From Alphaproteobacteria bacterium (GTDB lineage: Bacteria > Pseudomonadota > Alphaproteobacteria > Thalassobaculales > Thalassobaculaceae): DNA of 64,000 nucleotides. Under the pieces are notes generated by a model. The model saw only the letters and a list, made by a program, of their open reading frames with translations, had not been told where the DNA came from and did no database searches. Below are positions 49,605 to 59,053 of this stretch, one piece after another. The DNA lies in contig JANSYS010000002.1 in NCBI GenBank assembly GCA_024742275.1, positions 1 through 64,000 of the forward strand, in the 5' to 3' direction. Numbering within the stretch: position 1 is the first letter of the stretch; the number at the start of each line of letters is the position of its first letter. Made by a program: the position numbers and the translations under genes.

Positions 49605-49632
49605 CCGGGCGCGCGGCCGGGAGCAAGACGCG

Positions 49633-49995
49633 TCAAGACATCCCGAGCGCGCGCTTGTAGACCTCCAGCAGGGTTTCCTGCTCGTCGCGGTCGTCCTCTT
49701 CCATTTTCCGGAGCTTGAGGATCTGGCGCATGATCTTGACGTCGTAGCCGTTCGCCTTGGCCTCGGCGAAGACCTCCCGGATATCGGCCATCAGGTTGGC
49801 CTTTTCCTCCTCCAGGTTCTCGATCCGCTGGATGAAGGATTCGAGCTGGCCCGCGTTGATACCGCCGATATACGGCGAGTCGGCCTCGGCGGCCGGCGCG
49901 GAGGTGCTGGAGGCCGGGTTGTTCAGGGCGGAATTGGTCGCGGGCGGATGGCTACCGGCCGGCGCGGCGTTCTCGGTATCGTAGTCGTCCGACAT
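49633..49995 (-). CDS. gapR: GapR-family DNA-binding protein (DUF2312)
   Basis: GapR is a nucleoid-associated protein of Alphaproteobacteria that binds overtwisted AT-rich DNA and helps replication. The conserved part LESFIQRIENLEEEKANLMA, DIREVFAEAKANGYDVKIMR and ILKLRKMEEDDRDEQETLLE is nearly the whole family core. It is preceded by an acidic and proline-rich extension of about 45 residues. ATG 49995 gives 120 residues; the longer frame to 50103 adds unrelated codons. Confidence 0.94.
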   Translation of the reverse strand: MSDDYDTENAAPAGSHPPATNSALNNPASSTSAPAAEADSPYIGGINAGQLESFIQRIENLEEEKANLMADIREVFAEAKANGYDVKIMRQILKLRKMEEDDRDEQETLLEVYKRALGMS

Positions 49996-50194
49996 CGCGG
50001 GCACTCCTTCGGCGAACGGTTTCGGGCGGCCGGGCGCGCGGCACGTCGCGCGTCGCGCGGCTCGGAAAACGGTGGCGGACCCTACGCGCAGCCCGGTTCG
50101 CAATCAAGCTTGACAGTGCGTGAACAAATAAGGAACATTTTAGGCCCTTGGCAACAGCCGACCGGCAAACCCGGGTCGGCAGGAGGAGCCCCTC

Positions 50195-50587
50195 ATGCTC
50201 GCGACCATGATCTCCGATCCGACCGAACCGGTACGCGCCCTGTGGGAGCGGATGCATCACAGGGACTGGGAGGGGATCTCCCGGCTGCTGGATGGCGGGT
50301 TTCAGGCCGTCTGGCCGCAAACCAGTGAGCGGATCCCGAGCCCCGCGCAGTACATCGGTCTGAACCGGAACTACCCGGGCAACTGGGTGATCACCGTCAA
50401 GACGGTCGACGCCACGGCCGAAGGCGCGGTGGCTCGCGTCCATATCGCCAGCACGACGGATGACGTCTCCCTCTACGCGATCGGCTTCTACCGCGTCATG
50501 GGCGGAAAGATCCTCGGCGCGGAGGAGTACTTCGCCGATGTCGGTGTGGCGCCCTATGATCGCTCGGAGTGGGTGGAGCGGATCTGA
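50195..50587 (+). CDS. SnoaL-like / NTF2-fold protein
   Basis: A 130-residue alpha+beta protein with the NTF2-like pattern: a start helix EPVRALWERMHHRDWEGISR, LLDGGFQAVWPQTSERIPSP, then NWVITVKTVDATAEGAVARV and FYRVMGGKILGAEEYFADVG. SnoaL-like proteins serve as small enzymes or binding proteins with very varied roles, so the function is open. GGAGGAG precedes the ATG. It lies 50 bases before rsmE. Confidence 0.8.
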   Translation: MLATMISDPTEPVRALWERMHHRDWEGISRLLDGGFQAVWPQTSERIPSPAQYIGLNRNYPGNWVITVKTVDATAEGAVARVHIASTTDDVSLYAIGFYRVMGGKILGAEEYFADVGVAPYDRSEWVERI

Positions 50588-50636
50588 CCCCCCGCCGTGC
50601 TTGCCGTTCGAGGCAGCCCCCGCTACACCGCGCTCC

Positions 50637-51389
50637 ATGAAGGACGGTATCGAAACGCGGCTCTACGTGGACGCCCCGCTCGCGGCGGGCGGTACAGTCG
50701 CGCTCGGCCAGGACCAGGCACACTATCTGAAGAACGTTCTCCGTCTCGGCCCCGGCGAGGGAGTCGCGCTGTTCAACGGGCGCGACGGCGAGTGGCGGTG
50801 CGAGATCGCCGCTGTCGCGAAGAAGTCGGCCGACCTTGCCGTGCTCGAGCGGACCCGCCTGCAGCGACCGGAGCCCGACGTCTGGCTCGCCTTCGCCCCG
50901 ATCAAGCGCGCGCGGATCGATTTCACCGCTCAGAAGGCGACCGAACTCGGCGCCTCCCTGCTCTGGCCGGTGATGACCCGTCACACGATGGTTGACCGGG
51001 TGAACACCGACCGTCTGCGCGCCAACGCGGTCGAAGCGGCCGAGCAGAGCGACCGGCTGACGGTGCCGGAGGTGCGCGCGCCGGTGAAGTTGGACGCGCT
51101 GATCGACGCCTGGCCAAACGATCGCACCCTGATCCTCGCCGACGAAACCGGCGGGCCGCCGATCGCGGACGCGCTCGCCCGATTCCGGGGAGAACCGGAT
51201 GCGCGTGCCGGATTCCTGATCGGACCGGAAGGGGGCTTTGCCGAACCGGAACTTGACCGGCTTCGGAACCTGCCGTTTGTTACGCCTGTCAGCCTTGGAG
51301 CTCGTCTCCTCCGCGCCGACACGGCCGCGCTCGCGGTGCTTGCCGTCTGGCAGGCCCTCGCGGGCGATTGGATCGATCGCCATGACTGA
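50637..51389 (+). CDS. rsmE: 16S rRNA (uracil-1498-N3)-methyltransferase RsmE
   Basis: RsmE methylates U1498 of 16S rRNA. The SPOUT-fold signatures are KRARIDFTAQKATELGASLL, VEAAEQSDRLTVPEVRAPVK, FLIGPEGGFAEPELDRLRNL and SLGARLLRADTAALAVLAVW, where the knot binds S-adenosylmethionine. The N-terminal PUA-like part has LGQDQAHYLKNVLRLGPGEG. It has 250 residues from ATG 50637 and sits 14 bases before gshA, a common pairing in Alphaproteobacteria. Confidence 0.95.
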   Translation: MKDGIETRLYVDAPLAAGGTVALGQDQAHYLKNVLRLGPGEGVALFNGRDGEWRCEIAAVAKKSADLAVLERTRLQRPEPDVWLAFAPIKRARIDFTAQKATELGASLLWPVMTRHTMVDRVNTDRLRANAVEAAEQSDRLTVPEVRAPVKLDALIDAWPNDRTLILADETGGPPIADALARFRGEPDARAGFLIGPEGGFAEPELDRLRNLPFVTPVSLGARLLRADTAALAVLAVWQALAGDWIDRHD

Positions 51390-51403
51390 GACCCGGAGGC
51401 CCG

Positions 51404-52768
51404 ATGTCCCGTCCGCCTGAAGATCAGGGTGCGCCCATCACCGACAAGGCGCAGCTGGTCGAGTGGTTCTCGTCAGCCGTCACGCCGAAGCAAGACTGGA
51501 AGGTCGGGACCGAACACGAGAAGTTCGCGTTCCGCCTGTCCGACAACCGGCGTCTGCCCTACGAGGGCGAGGACGGGATCGGCGCGATACTCAAGGGTCT
51601 TCAGCGGTTCGGCTGGCAGGGGATCGAGGAGAAGGGCAAAGTCATCGCCCTGACCCAGGGGCGCTGCGCCATCACGCTGGAGCCGGGCGGTCAGTTCGAG
51701 CTTTCCGGCGCGCCGCTCGACAACCTGCACCAGACCTGCGACGAGGTGCACACCCACCTCGCCCAGGTTCGCGAGGTCTGCGACGAGCTCGGCGTCGGCA
51801 TGCTCGGCCTCGGTTTCGACCCGACCTCGACCCGCGAGGACATCACGTGGATGCCCAAGGGGCGCTACGGGATCATGAGCGCCTACATGCCGAAAAAGGG
51901 CACGCTCGGCCTCGACATGATGAAGCGGACCTGCACCATCCAGGCGAACCTCGATTTCGAGGACGAGGCCGATATGGTGGAGAAGTACCGGATCTCCCTG
52001 GCGCTGCAGCCGATCGCGACGGCGCTGTTCGCCAACTCCCCGTTCACCGAGGGCACGCTCAACGGGTTCAAGTCGTTCCGCAGCCACGTGTGGACCGACA
52101 CCGATCCCGACCGCTGCGGCATGCTGCCTTTCGTCTTCGAGGAGGGTTTCGGCTTCGAGCGCTATGTCGACTACCTGCTCGACGTGCCGATGTATTTCGT
52201 CTATCGCGACGGCCAGTATATCGACGTCGCCGGCAAGAGCTTCCGCGACTTCATCGACGGCAAGCTGCCGGAGGTGGCGGGCCACACCGCCTCCATGGGC
52301 GACTGGTCGGACCACACGACCACCGTGTTCCAGGAGGTCCGGCTCAAGAAATACATCGAGATGCGCGGCGCCGACGGCGGGCCGTGGGGGCGGATCTGCG
52401 CGCTGCCGGCGCTCTGGGTCGGCCTGCTCTACGACTCCGGCATCCAGGATCAGGCCTGGCAGCTCTGCCGCGACTGGTCGGTCGCCGAGCAGGAGGAGCT
52501 GCGTAACGCGGTCCCGCGCGAGGGTCTCGACGCCACGTTCCGCGGCCGGCGCCTGAACGACTGGGCGCGGGATGTGGTCGACCTCGCCCGCGAGGGCCTC
52601 CGGCGCCGGGCCCGCCTCGACTTTCAGGGTCAGGACGAGACCGGTTTCCTGAAGCCACTGGACGAGATCGTCTCGACCGGCCGCAGCCAGGCGGACGACC
52701 TCATCGAAGCCTTCGGGAGCCGATGGAACGGCAGCGTCGACCCGGTCTTCCAGGAGCTCCGGTACTAG
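51404..52768 (+). CDS. gshA: Glutamate--cysteine ligase
   Basis: This is the first enzyme of glutathione synthesis, in the alphaproteobacterial/plant-like form. Core sequences are WKVGTEHEKFAFRLSDNRRL, GRCAITLEPGGQFELSGAPL, TWMPKGRYGIMSAYMPKKGT, MKRTCTIQANLDFEDEADMV and VFQEVRLKKYIEMRGADGGP. It has 454 residues, normal for this class, and a GGAGG ribosome-binding site. It is probably co-transcribed with rsmE. Confidence 0.95.
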   Translation: MSRPPEDQGAPITDKAQLVEWFSSAVTPKQDWKVGTEHEKFAFRLSDNRRLPYEGEDGIGAILKGLQRFGWQGIEEKGKVIALTQGRCAITLEPGGQFELSGAPLDNLHQTCDEVHTHLAQVREVCDELGVGMLGLGFDPTSTREDITWMPKGRYGIMSAYMPKKGTLGLDMMKRTCTIQANLDFEDEADMVEKYRISLALQPIATALFANSPFTEGTLNGFKSFRSHVWTDTDPDRCGMLPFVFEEGFGFERYVDYLLDVPMYFVYRDGQYIDVAGKSFRDFIDGKLPEVAGHTASMGDWSDHTTTVFQEVRLKKYIEMRGADGGPWGRICALPALWVGLLYDSGIQDQAWQLCRDWSVAEQEELRNAVPREGLDATFRGRRLNDWARDVVDLAREGLRRRARLDFQGQDETGFLKPLDEIVSTGRSQADDLIEAFGSRWNGSVDPVFQELRY

Positions 52769-52811
52769 TAGGGTCTCCGGCTGGCGCGGTCGCGCCGGCG
52801 TCCCTAATTCC

Positions 52812-53330
52812 TTATCGCTGCTCGCCCCGCCAGGCGTCGATCAGCGGACCGGCTTCGCCGAACAGCGGGTCGGTCTCCGGTAGCCGGACGGCGGCAATTC
52901 GGTTTGCCACGCCGTCGCTCGGGTCGTGCTCCCGCTTCAGGTCGGGACTCTCCTGACCCGCCGGATAGCAGCCGCATACCAGGAAGTCGGCGCTGGAAGA
53001 GAGGCATTTGTGGCCGGTGCCCGCCGGCAGGATCAGCGCATCGCCCCGCCGCACGACCACGCGCTCCCCACCGTCGCCGCCGATCAGCAGGTCGGCCTCG
53101 CCGGCGACGCAGATCAGCGCCTCATGCGCATCTGAATGGTAGTGTTGATAAGGGAACACGCCATAGAGCCAGGCGCCGCCCCAGCCGTTGCGGCGCACGG
53201 TCGACTGCACCTCCGACGCGGAGACGCCTTCCGGAACCGCGCCGCTCAGGACGACGACCGGCAGGTCGGGGTTGTTCGGCGCCGCCGGGTCGGCGCCGAA
53301 CCGCAGGAGGGTTACTGTCGGATCGGTCAT
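52812..53330 (-). CDS. Cupin-domain protein
   Basis: A single cupin: FPYQHYHSDAHEALICVAGE provides the metal-binding His/Glu motif 1, with AGTGHKCLSSSADFLVCGCY as motif 2. From ATG 53330, with a GGAGGAGAG-type ribosome-binding site, it has 172 residues. Function is unknown; similar proteins bind metals or sugars. It is divergent from the dehydratase operon, so it may act on or respond to the same compounds (inference from position). Confidence 0.85.
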   Translation of the reverse strand: MTDPTVTLLRFGADPAAPNNPDLPVVVLSGAVPEGVSASEVQSTVRRNGWGGAWLYGVFPYQHYHSDAHEALICVAGEADLLIGGDGGERVVVRRGDALILPAGTGHKCLSSSADFLVCGCYPAGQESPDLKREHDPSDGVANRIAAVRLPETDPLFGEAGPLIDAWRGEQR

Positions 53331-53464
53331 CTCTCCTCCTCGCCCCGGATCGGGGGCTGTTGCAGGCTCCATCATAAGGCAGCGGCGGCACCTTGACCCC
53401 CGTCGGCCCCGATGCTCGACTGCGGCGAAACACCGACACAATTAAATCTACCGGAGGAAACGAG

Positions 53465-55189
53465 ATGGCGCGCAAGCGGTATGAGGATCTGCGCAGTGCG
53501 CGTTGGTACGGGGCGGCTGACCTCAGGGCCTTCGGCCATCGGTCGCGGACCCTGCAGATGGGCTACAGCCGCGAGGATTGGAACGGCAAGCCGGTCATCG
53601 CCATCGTCAACACCTGGTCCGAGATCAACCCCTGCCACACCCATTTCCGCCAGCGCGCCGAAGAGGTGAAGCGCGGCGTCTGGCAGGCCGGCGGCTTCCC
53701 TGTCGAGTTGCCGGCGATCTCCCTGTCGGAGCCGTTCCAGAAGCCGACCACCATGCTCTACCGGAACCTGTTGGCCATGGAGACAGAAGAGTTGCTGCGC
53801 TCCTACCCGGCCGACGGGGCGGTGCTGATGGGCGGCTGCGACAAGACCACGCCCGCGCTGCTGATGGGCGCGGCCAGCATGAACATTCCGTCGATTTTCG
53901 TTCCGGCGGGCCCGATGCTGCGCGGCAACTGGCACGGCAAGACGCTCGGCTCCGGCTCCGACACCTGGAAGTACTGGGCCGAGCTCAAGGTCGGCAATAT
54001 CACCGAACGCGACTGGGAGGAGATCGAGGAGGGCATCGCCCGCTCGCCCGGCACCTGCATGACCATGGGGACCGCGGCGACGATGATGAGCGCGGTCGAG
54101 GCGCTCGGCATGTCGCTTCCGGGCTCCAGCGCGATTCCCGCCCCGGATTCGAACCACAGCCGCATGGCGAGCCTGTCCGGCCGACGCATCGTCGACATGG
54201 TCTGGGAGGATCTGAAGCCGTCGGACATCATGACCGAGGGCGCTTTCGAGAACGCCATCTCCACCGTGATGGCCATGGGCGGGTCGACCAACTCGATCGT
54301 CCACCTGATCGCCATGGCCGGCCGCCTCGGGCTGCCGATCGATCTCGACCGGTTCGACGCGATCTCGCGCCGGGTGCCCTGGCTCGCCGATATCCGGCCG
54401 TCGGGCAGGTGGCTGATGGAGGACTTCTACTATGCCGGCGGCCTTCCGGCGTTGCTGGTCGAGCTAAAGGACCTGCTGCAAACCGATGCGGTCACCGTGT
54501 CGGGCAGGACCCTCGGCGAGGATATCGACGGGGCCGACGTGCACAACGAGGAGGTCATCCGTCGCCGCGCCAACCCGCTCGGCGAGCAGGGCGGCCTCGT
54601 CGTGCTGCGCGGCAACCTGGCGCCGAACGGGGCGGTCATCAAGCAGACCGCCATGGATCCGAAGTTCATGACCCATCGCGGTCCGGCGGTCGTCTTCGCC
54701 GATTACAACGACATGGCGGCCCGCCTCGACGACCCCGACCTCGACGTGACGCCGGATAGCGTCATCGTGCTGAAGCACGCGGGGCCCCAGGGCGGGCCGG
54801 GCATGCCGGAATGGGGCATGCTGCCGATTCCCAAGAAGATTCTGCAGATGGGTATCCGCGACATGGTGCGGATCTCCGATGCCCGGATGTCGGGCACCAG
54901 CTACGGCACCTGCGTGCTCCATGTGGCGCCCGAAAGCTGGGTCGGCGGCCCGCTCGCCTTCGTGCAGGACGGCGACATGATCGAGCTCGATGTCGACGGT
55001 AGGCGCCTGCATCTGGACGTCTCGGACGAGGAACTGGCCGCGCGCCGCGCCGCCTGGACCCCGCCGAAGCGCAAGTTCGAGCGCGGCTTCGGCGCGATCT
55101 ACGCCGACCACATCACCCAGGCCGACAAGGGCTGCGACTTCGACGTGCTGATGGGCACGATGGCGACGCCGGAACCTGAAATTCACTGA
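53465..55189 (+). CDS. IlvD/Edd-family dehydratase, probable sugar-acid dehydratase
   Basis: The protein has the conserved cysteines of iron-sulfur dehydratases: NPCHTH, GGCDKTTPALLMGA and GTCMTMGTAATMMS. MARKRYEDLRSARWYGAADL and GSTNSIVHLIAMAGRLGLPI, with RISDARMSGTSYGTCVLHVA near the end, are closer to L-arabonate/sugar-acid dehydratases than to IlvD (no amino-acid synthesis genes are near). It has 574 residues from ATG 53465 with GGAGG upstream. It starts a run with an SDR, a dioxygenase and a GFA protein, suggesting catabolism of a sugar acid. The exact substrate is not known. Confidence 0.88.
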   Translation: MARKRYEDLRSARWYGAADLRAFGHRSRTLQMGYSREDWNGKPVIAIVNTWSEINPCHTHFRQRAEEVKRGVWQAGGFPVELPAISLSEPFQKPTTMLYRNLLAMETEELLRSYPADGAVLMGGCDKTTPALLMGAASMNIPSIFVPAGPMLRGNWHGKTLGSGSDTWKYWAELKVGNITERDWEEIEEGIARSPGTCMTMGTAATMMSAVEALGMSLPGSSAIPAPDSNHSRMASLSGRRIVDMVWEDLKPSDIMTEGAFENAISTVMAMGGSTNSIVHLIAMAGRLGLPIDLDRFDAISRRVPWLADIRPSGRWLMEDFYYAGGLPALLVELKDLLQTDAVTVSGRTLGEDIDGADVHNEEVIRRRANPLGEQGGLVVLRGNLAPNGAVIKQTAMDPKFMTHRGPAVVFADYNDMAARLDDPDLDVTPDSVIVLKHAGPQGGPGMPEWGMLPIPKKILQMGIRDMVRISDARMSGTSYGTCVLHVAPESWVGGPLAFVQDGDMIELDVDGRRLHLDVSDEELAARRAAWTPPKRKFERGFGAIYADHITQADKGCDFDVLMGTMATPEPEIH

Positions 55190-55205
55190 CGCGGAGACCC
55201 ACCGG

Positions 55206-55925
55206 ATGTCCGAGACCAAAGTCGCCCTCGTCACCGCCGCCGGCTCCGGCATGGGGGCGGCGATCGCCCGCAAGCTCGCGGCGGATGGCTATGCCGTCGC
55301 CATCAACTCGTCCTCCGGCAAGGGGGAGGCGTTGGCCGAGGAACTCGGCGGGATCTCGGTGACCGGCTCCAACCTTGAGCCGGCGGTCCTGAAGGCGCTG
55401 GTCGATGCGGCACTCGACAAGTGGGGGCGGATCGACGCGGTGGTGAACTCCGCCGGTCACGGACCGAAAGGGCCGGTGCTTGAGCTCACGGACGAGGACT
55501 GGCATCTCGGCCTCGACGTCTACCTGATGAATGTGATCCGCATGACGCGCCTGGTCGTGCCGGTGATGGAGCGGCAGTTCGAGGCGGACGGGCGCGGCGG
55601 GGCCATCGTCAACATCTCCACCTTCGCCGCCTTCGAGCCGGAGGCGGCGTTCCCGACTTCGGGCGTGTTCCGGGCCGGGCTGGCCGCCTTCACCAAGCTG
55701 GTGACCGACAAATACGCGGCCAGCGGCATTCGCATGAACAACGTCCTGCCGGGCTTCATCGACAGCCGGCCGGAGAAACCGGAGTTCCGCGCCCGGATTC
55801 CCATGGGCCGCTACGGACGCGCGCAGGAAATCGCCGATGTCGCAGCCTTTCTGGTCTCCGACGCATCGTCCTACATCACGGGTCAGAACCTTCGGGTCGA
55901 TGGCGGTATCACGCGCAGCGTGTGA
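55206..55925 (+). CDS. Short-chain dehydrogenase/reductase-like protein without YxxxK
   Basis: The Rossmann start is VALVTAAGSGMGAAIARKLA, NSAGHGPKGP matches the NAG motif, and the C-terminus YITGQNLRVDGGITRS is standard. After NISTFAAF the catalytic region reads PEAAFPTSGVFRAGLAAFTK, where a normal enzyme has YxxxK; here the Lys position is Arg and no Tyr lies four residues before it. So reduction by the usual mechanism is doubtful, although related SDR groups with this variant exist. It follows the dehydratase by 16 bases and has 239 residues. Confidence 0.87.
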   Translation: MSETKVALVTAAGSGMGAAIARKLAADGYAVAINSSSGKGEALAEELGGISVTGSNLEPAVLKALVDAALDKWGRIDAVVNSAGHGPKGPVLELTDEDWHLGLDVYLMNVIRMTRLVVPVMERQFEADGRGGAIVNISTFAAFEPEAAFPTSGVFRAGLAAFTKLVTDKYAASGIRMNNVLPGFIDSRPEKPEFRARIPMGRYGRAQEIADVAAFLVSDASSYITGQNLRVDGGITRSV

Positions 55926-56009
55926 GTTTTCCCTCATCGATGACCGGTAGCGGTATGCGGCGACCTCCCGGTAGACTGCCGAACAAGGCCGAAACCGGAG
56001 GATCCCGCC

Positions 56010-56885
56010 GTGAGCGCTGCCCCCACCTACGGCACAATCGAAGTCGAGCCGCTCGGCGGCGCCATCGGCGCCGTGATCCGGGGCGTCGATCTCGGTGCGC
56101 CGCTGTCGAACGCCCAGGCGGCCGAGGTGCATGCCGCCTTCCTCGCCAATTCCGTCGTGTTCTTCCGCGACCAGGATCTCGACGATCCCGAGCGACAGAA
56201 GCGGGCGGCCCGGCTGTTCGGCGAGCCGGTTGCCATCCCGTTCGTGAAGTCGCTGGAGGGCCATCCGGAGATCATAGACATCGTCAAGGAGCCCGAGGAC
56301 GCCGGGAAGTACAACTTCGGCGGCAACTGGCACACGGACACGAGCTTTCTCGAGACACCGGCTATGGGATCTCTGCTGTATGCCCTTGAGGTACCGCCCC
56401 GCGGCGGCGACACCCTGTTCGCCGATCTTCACGCCGCCTACGACACCCTGTCGGATGGGCTCAAACAGACCCTGGACGGACTAGTCGGGCTGCACAGCGG
56501 CACGCGCTCCTACGGCAGCCAGTCGAAGTTCCAGGGCGGCAGGAACGCGTCCGTATCAATGTCGATCGACGCCAACGAGGATGGCGATCGGCTGATCGAG
56601 CATCCGGTGGTGCGGACGCACCCGGAAACCGGCCGCAAGGGACTCTTCGTCAATCCGAACTACACGATCCGCTTCAAAGGCTGGAGCGAAGCGGAATCCA
56701 AGCCGCTCCTGGACTTCCTATACGCCCATGCGATCCGCGACGAGTTCATCTGCCGCTTTCGCTGGGAGCGCGGTTCCGTCGCGGTCTGGGACAACCGGTG
56801 TCTGATGCATCGGGCCGTCAACGACTACGAGGGGCACCGCCGCCACGTCCGACGGGTAACGCTGAAGGGCGATCGGCCGCATTGA
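56010..56885 (+). CDS. TauD/TfdA-family Fe(II)/2-oxoglutarate dioxygenase
   Basis: The iron ligands appear as WHTDTSFLETPAMGSLLYAL (HxD) and the distal His in WDNRCLMHRAVNDYEGHRRH, with the 2-oxoglutarate Arg in the next segment HVRRVTLKG. It starts IEVEPLGGAIGAVIRGVDLG, as usual. GTG 56010 is the start, with GGAGG about 10 bases before. At 291 residues it is normal length. Substrates in this family include taurine, 2,4-D, carnitine precursors and others; the link with sugar-acid enzymes is only by position. Confidence 0.9.
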   Translation: MSAAPTYGTIEVEPLGGAIGAVIRGVDLGAPLSNAQAAEVHAAFLANSVVFFRDQDLDDPERQKRAARLFGEPVAIPFVKSLEGHPEIIDIVKEPEDAGKYNFGGNWHTDTSFLETPAMGSLLYALEVPPRGGDTLFADLHAAYDTLSDGLKQTLDGLVGLHSGTRSYGSQSKFQGGRNASVSMSIDANEDGDRLIEHPVVRTHPETGRKGLFVNPNYTIRFKGWSEAESKPLLDFLYAHAIRDEFICRFRWERGSVAVWDNRCLMHRAVNDYEGHRRHVRRVTLKGDRPH

Positions 56886-56912
56886 GGCCGAAGCATCGAT
56901 TGGAGGGGATCT

Positions 56913-57383
56913 ATGAGGCTTGAGGGCTCATGCCATTGCGGCCAGGTGCGGTTCAGCCTGGAGAGCGCGCATCCGTATCCCTTCAACCTCTGCTACTGCT
57001 CTATCTGCCGGAAAACCGCCGGTGGAGGCGGTTTCGCGATCAATCTCGGCGGACAGGCCGACACGCTTGAGGTCGTAGGCGAGGAGCATGTCGCCGTCTA
57101 TCATGTCGAGGGGCCAGGTGGAGAAAGTCCGCTCGGCCGCCACTTCTGCTCCCGTTGTGGGAGTATGCTTTGGGTATGGGACAGCCGCTGGCCGGATCTG
57201 ATCCATCCCTTCGCCTCCGCGGTCGACACGCCGCTACCGGTGCCGCCGGATCGGGTCCATCTGATGCTGGCGTCGAAAGCGGACTGGGTCCAGCCGGTCG
57301 CGGGGCCCGAGGACCGATGCTTCGAGGAGTATCCCGATGACTCGATCGCCGACTGGCACCGGCGCAAAGGGCTTGTTACCTGA
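56913..57383 (+). CDS. GFA-family (glutathione-dependent formaldehyde-activating-like) protein
   Basis: The zinc-binding pattern is GSCHCGQVRFSL, LCYCSICRKTAGGGGF and HFCSRCGSMLWVWD, as in the GFA/CENP-V domain. The protein has 156 residues and GGAGGGG precedes ATG 56913. Its link to formaldehyde is historical for the family and not shown here. It lies 27 bases after the dioxygenase gene and probably closes the operon. Confidence 0.9.
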   Translation: MRLEGSCHCGQVRFSLESAHPYPFNLCYCSICRKTAGGGGFAINLGGQADTLEVVGEEHVAVYHVEGPGGESPLGRHFCSRCGSMLWVWDSRWPDLIHPFASAVDTPLPVPPDRVHLMLASKADWVQPVAGPEDRCFEEYPDDSIADWHRRKGLVT

Positions 57384-57505
57384 ACGAAAGGCTGGGAGCG
57401 GATCCTCGAGAGCAACCATTCGTTAACGATGGATTCGCTAGTGTTCGCATAAGAGCGTTCTGAAGGACGGCATCTGATGTCGTCGGACTGATTTGGGAGG
57501 TCAGG

Positions 57506-58891
57506 ATGGCCGACCCCGCCTTGGAGGGGAGAGGGGGGACCGGTCCGCTGTTCGGCGTGTCGAAAGACACGCTGGATACGGAACGGGTTCGTTATCTTTA
57601 CAGGTCCACGGCCTCGGTGCTGGCGAGCACCTTCGCCGCGGTGGTCCTTGCCTATATCGGTGCGGACGTTGTCGGTCCGTCGCTGGCCTATGGTTGGCTC
57701 GCCTGCGTCGTTGTCGTGTCGGCGCTCCGCATCTATGCATGGTTCGCCTCGCGCGGTCGCCGGATCAACAGTCTGAATTACGGGCAGTGGCTCCTGTATT
57801 TTGAGACCGGCGTCCTGATGTCGGCTCTGCTGTGGGCGGCGCCCGCAATCCTATTGGTGATCTCCGACCCGCCGCTGGAAACCATTGCCCTATTCACCGC
57901 GATGATCGGCGCGTTGGCGGCGGGCGCTGTTTTTTCCTTCGCCATCTGGCCGCGCATCTTCCTGATCTATCTCGGTCTCGTGGTCGGCCCGGCCATCGTC
58001 GGTCTGATCCTGTCGGACCAGTTCTTCGCGCGCACAATCGGGATCGCCGCCATTCCTTATGCCGGCGCGGTCGTGATCTGGGGGCGGGTGGTCGCCCGCA
58101 TGCTGATCGAAGGCATTGGGCTTCGGCTCGAGAACTATGCGTTGGCCAGCGATCTGGCGATGGCCCGTGACCATGCGCGGGAAATCGACCGGACACGGCA
58201 CGAGGGATTCGCAAGTCTCAGCCACGAACTGCGCACACCGCTCAACGCGATCATCGGATTCGGCCAGGCCATCGAGGCCGAACTGTGGGGCCCGATCAGC
58301 AATCGGCGCTATGTCGAGTACGCGAGCAATATCGTCCATGCGGGCGAACATCTGGACAATCTGATCGGTCAGGCGATGGACCTGTCCCGGCTGGAAAGCG
58401 GCGGCATCTCTCTTGAAGAGCAGGACGTGGCGATCGCCGCGCTCGCTTCGGACTGCGAGGCGTTGATCGCGGCGCGAGCGAAAAGTCAGGGCCTGACGCT
58501 GACCGTGGAGGTCGAGGAGGGGCTTCCTCTAGTGCGTTGCGACCCGTCCAAGGTCCGGCAGATCATCATCAACCTGCTCTCCAACGCCGTGAAGTTCACC
58601 CCGACCGGAGGACGCATTCTGCTTTCGATCAGGCGGACCCTCGACGGCGAATTGGACATCGCGGTGAGCGACACCGGCCTCGGCATCTCCCGCGAGGAGT
58701 TGAAACGCGTGATGGAGCCCTTCGTGCGCGGCGACCACGCCCAGGTCAGGGCCTCGGAGGGTCTCGGCCTGGGGCTTTCCCTCTCGCGCACTCTCGCCGA
58801 ACTGCACGGTGGATCCCTGTCGCTGAACAGCACGCTTGGCGAAGGAACCACCGCCCATCTCTATCTCCCCGAAGCGCGGCTGCGGGACTAG
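57506..58891 (+). CDS. Membrane sensor histidine kinase
   Basis: About five or six membrane segments occupy the first 200 residues (for example VLASTFAAVVLAYIG, ALWAAPAILLVI, FLIYLGLVVGPAIVGLIL). The H-box is FASLSHELRTPLNAIIGFG, followed by an N-box INLLSNAVKFTPTGG, G1 SDTGLGIS, F-box and G2 ASEGLGLGLSLSRTLAEL. There is no PAS domain or receiver. No response regulator is adjacent, so the partner is elsewhere. GGGAGG precedes ATG 57506. It has 461 residues. Confidence 0.92.
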   Translation: MADPALEGRGGTGPLFGVSKDTLDTERVRYLYRSTASVLASTFAAVVLAYIGADVVGPSLAYGWLACVVVVSALRIYAWFASRGRRINSLNYGQWLLYFETGVLMSALLWAAPAILLVISDPPLETIALFTAMIGALAAGAVFSFAIWPRIFLIYLGLVVGPAIVGLILSDQFFARTIGIAAIPYAGAVVIWGRVVARMLIEGIGLRLENYALASDLAMARDHAREIDRTRHEGFASLSHELRTPLNAIIGFGQAIEAELWGPISNRRYVEYASNIVHAGEHLDNLIGQAMDLSRLESGGISLEEQDVAIAALASDCEALIAARAKSQGLTLTVEVEEGLPLVRCDPSKVRQIIINLLSNAVKFTPTGGRILLSIRRTLDGELDIAVSDTGLGISREELKRVMEPFVRGDHAQVRASEGLGLGLSLSRTLAELHGGSLSLNSTLGEGTTAHLYLPEARLRD

Positions 58892-59053
58892 CGGCGCGCT
58901 CTGCGATCGATGTTGCTGGGGGCTTCGGTGACGATTTTGTCCGCCTCCGGTGCCGGAACACGTCTTGCCTCCGTTCGTGACAGATGCAACTTTGCTCGCC
59001 GATGGTCGCGACAAGACGGCCGGTGAGTAAAGAGATCAGATGGAGGAACCTCA

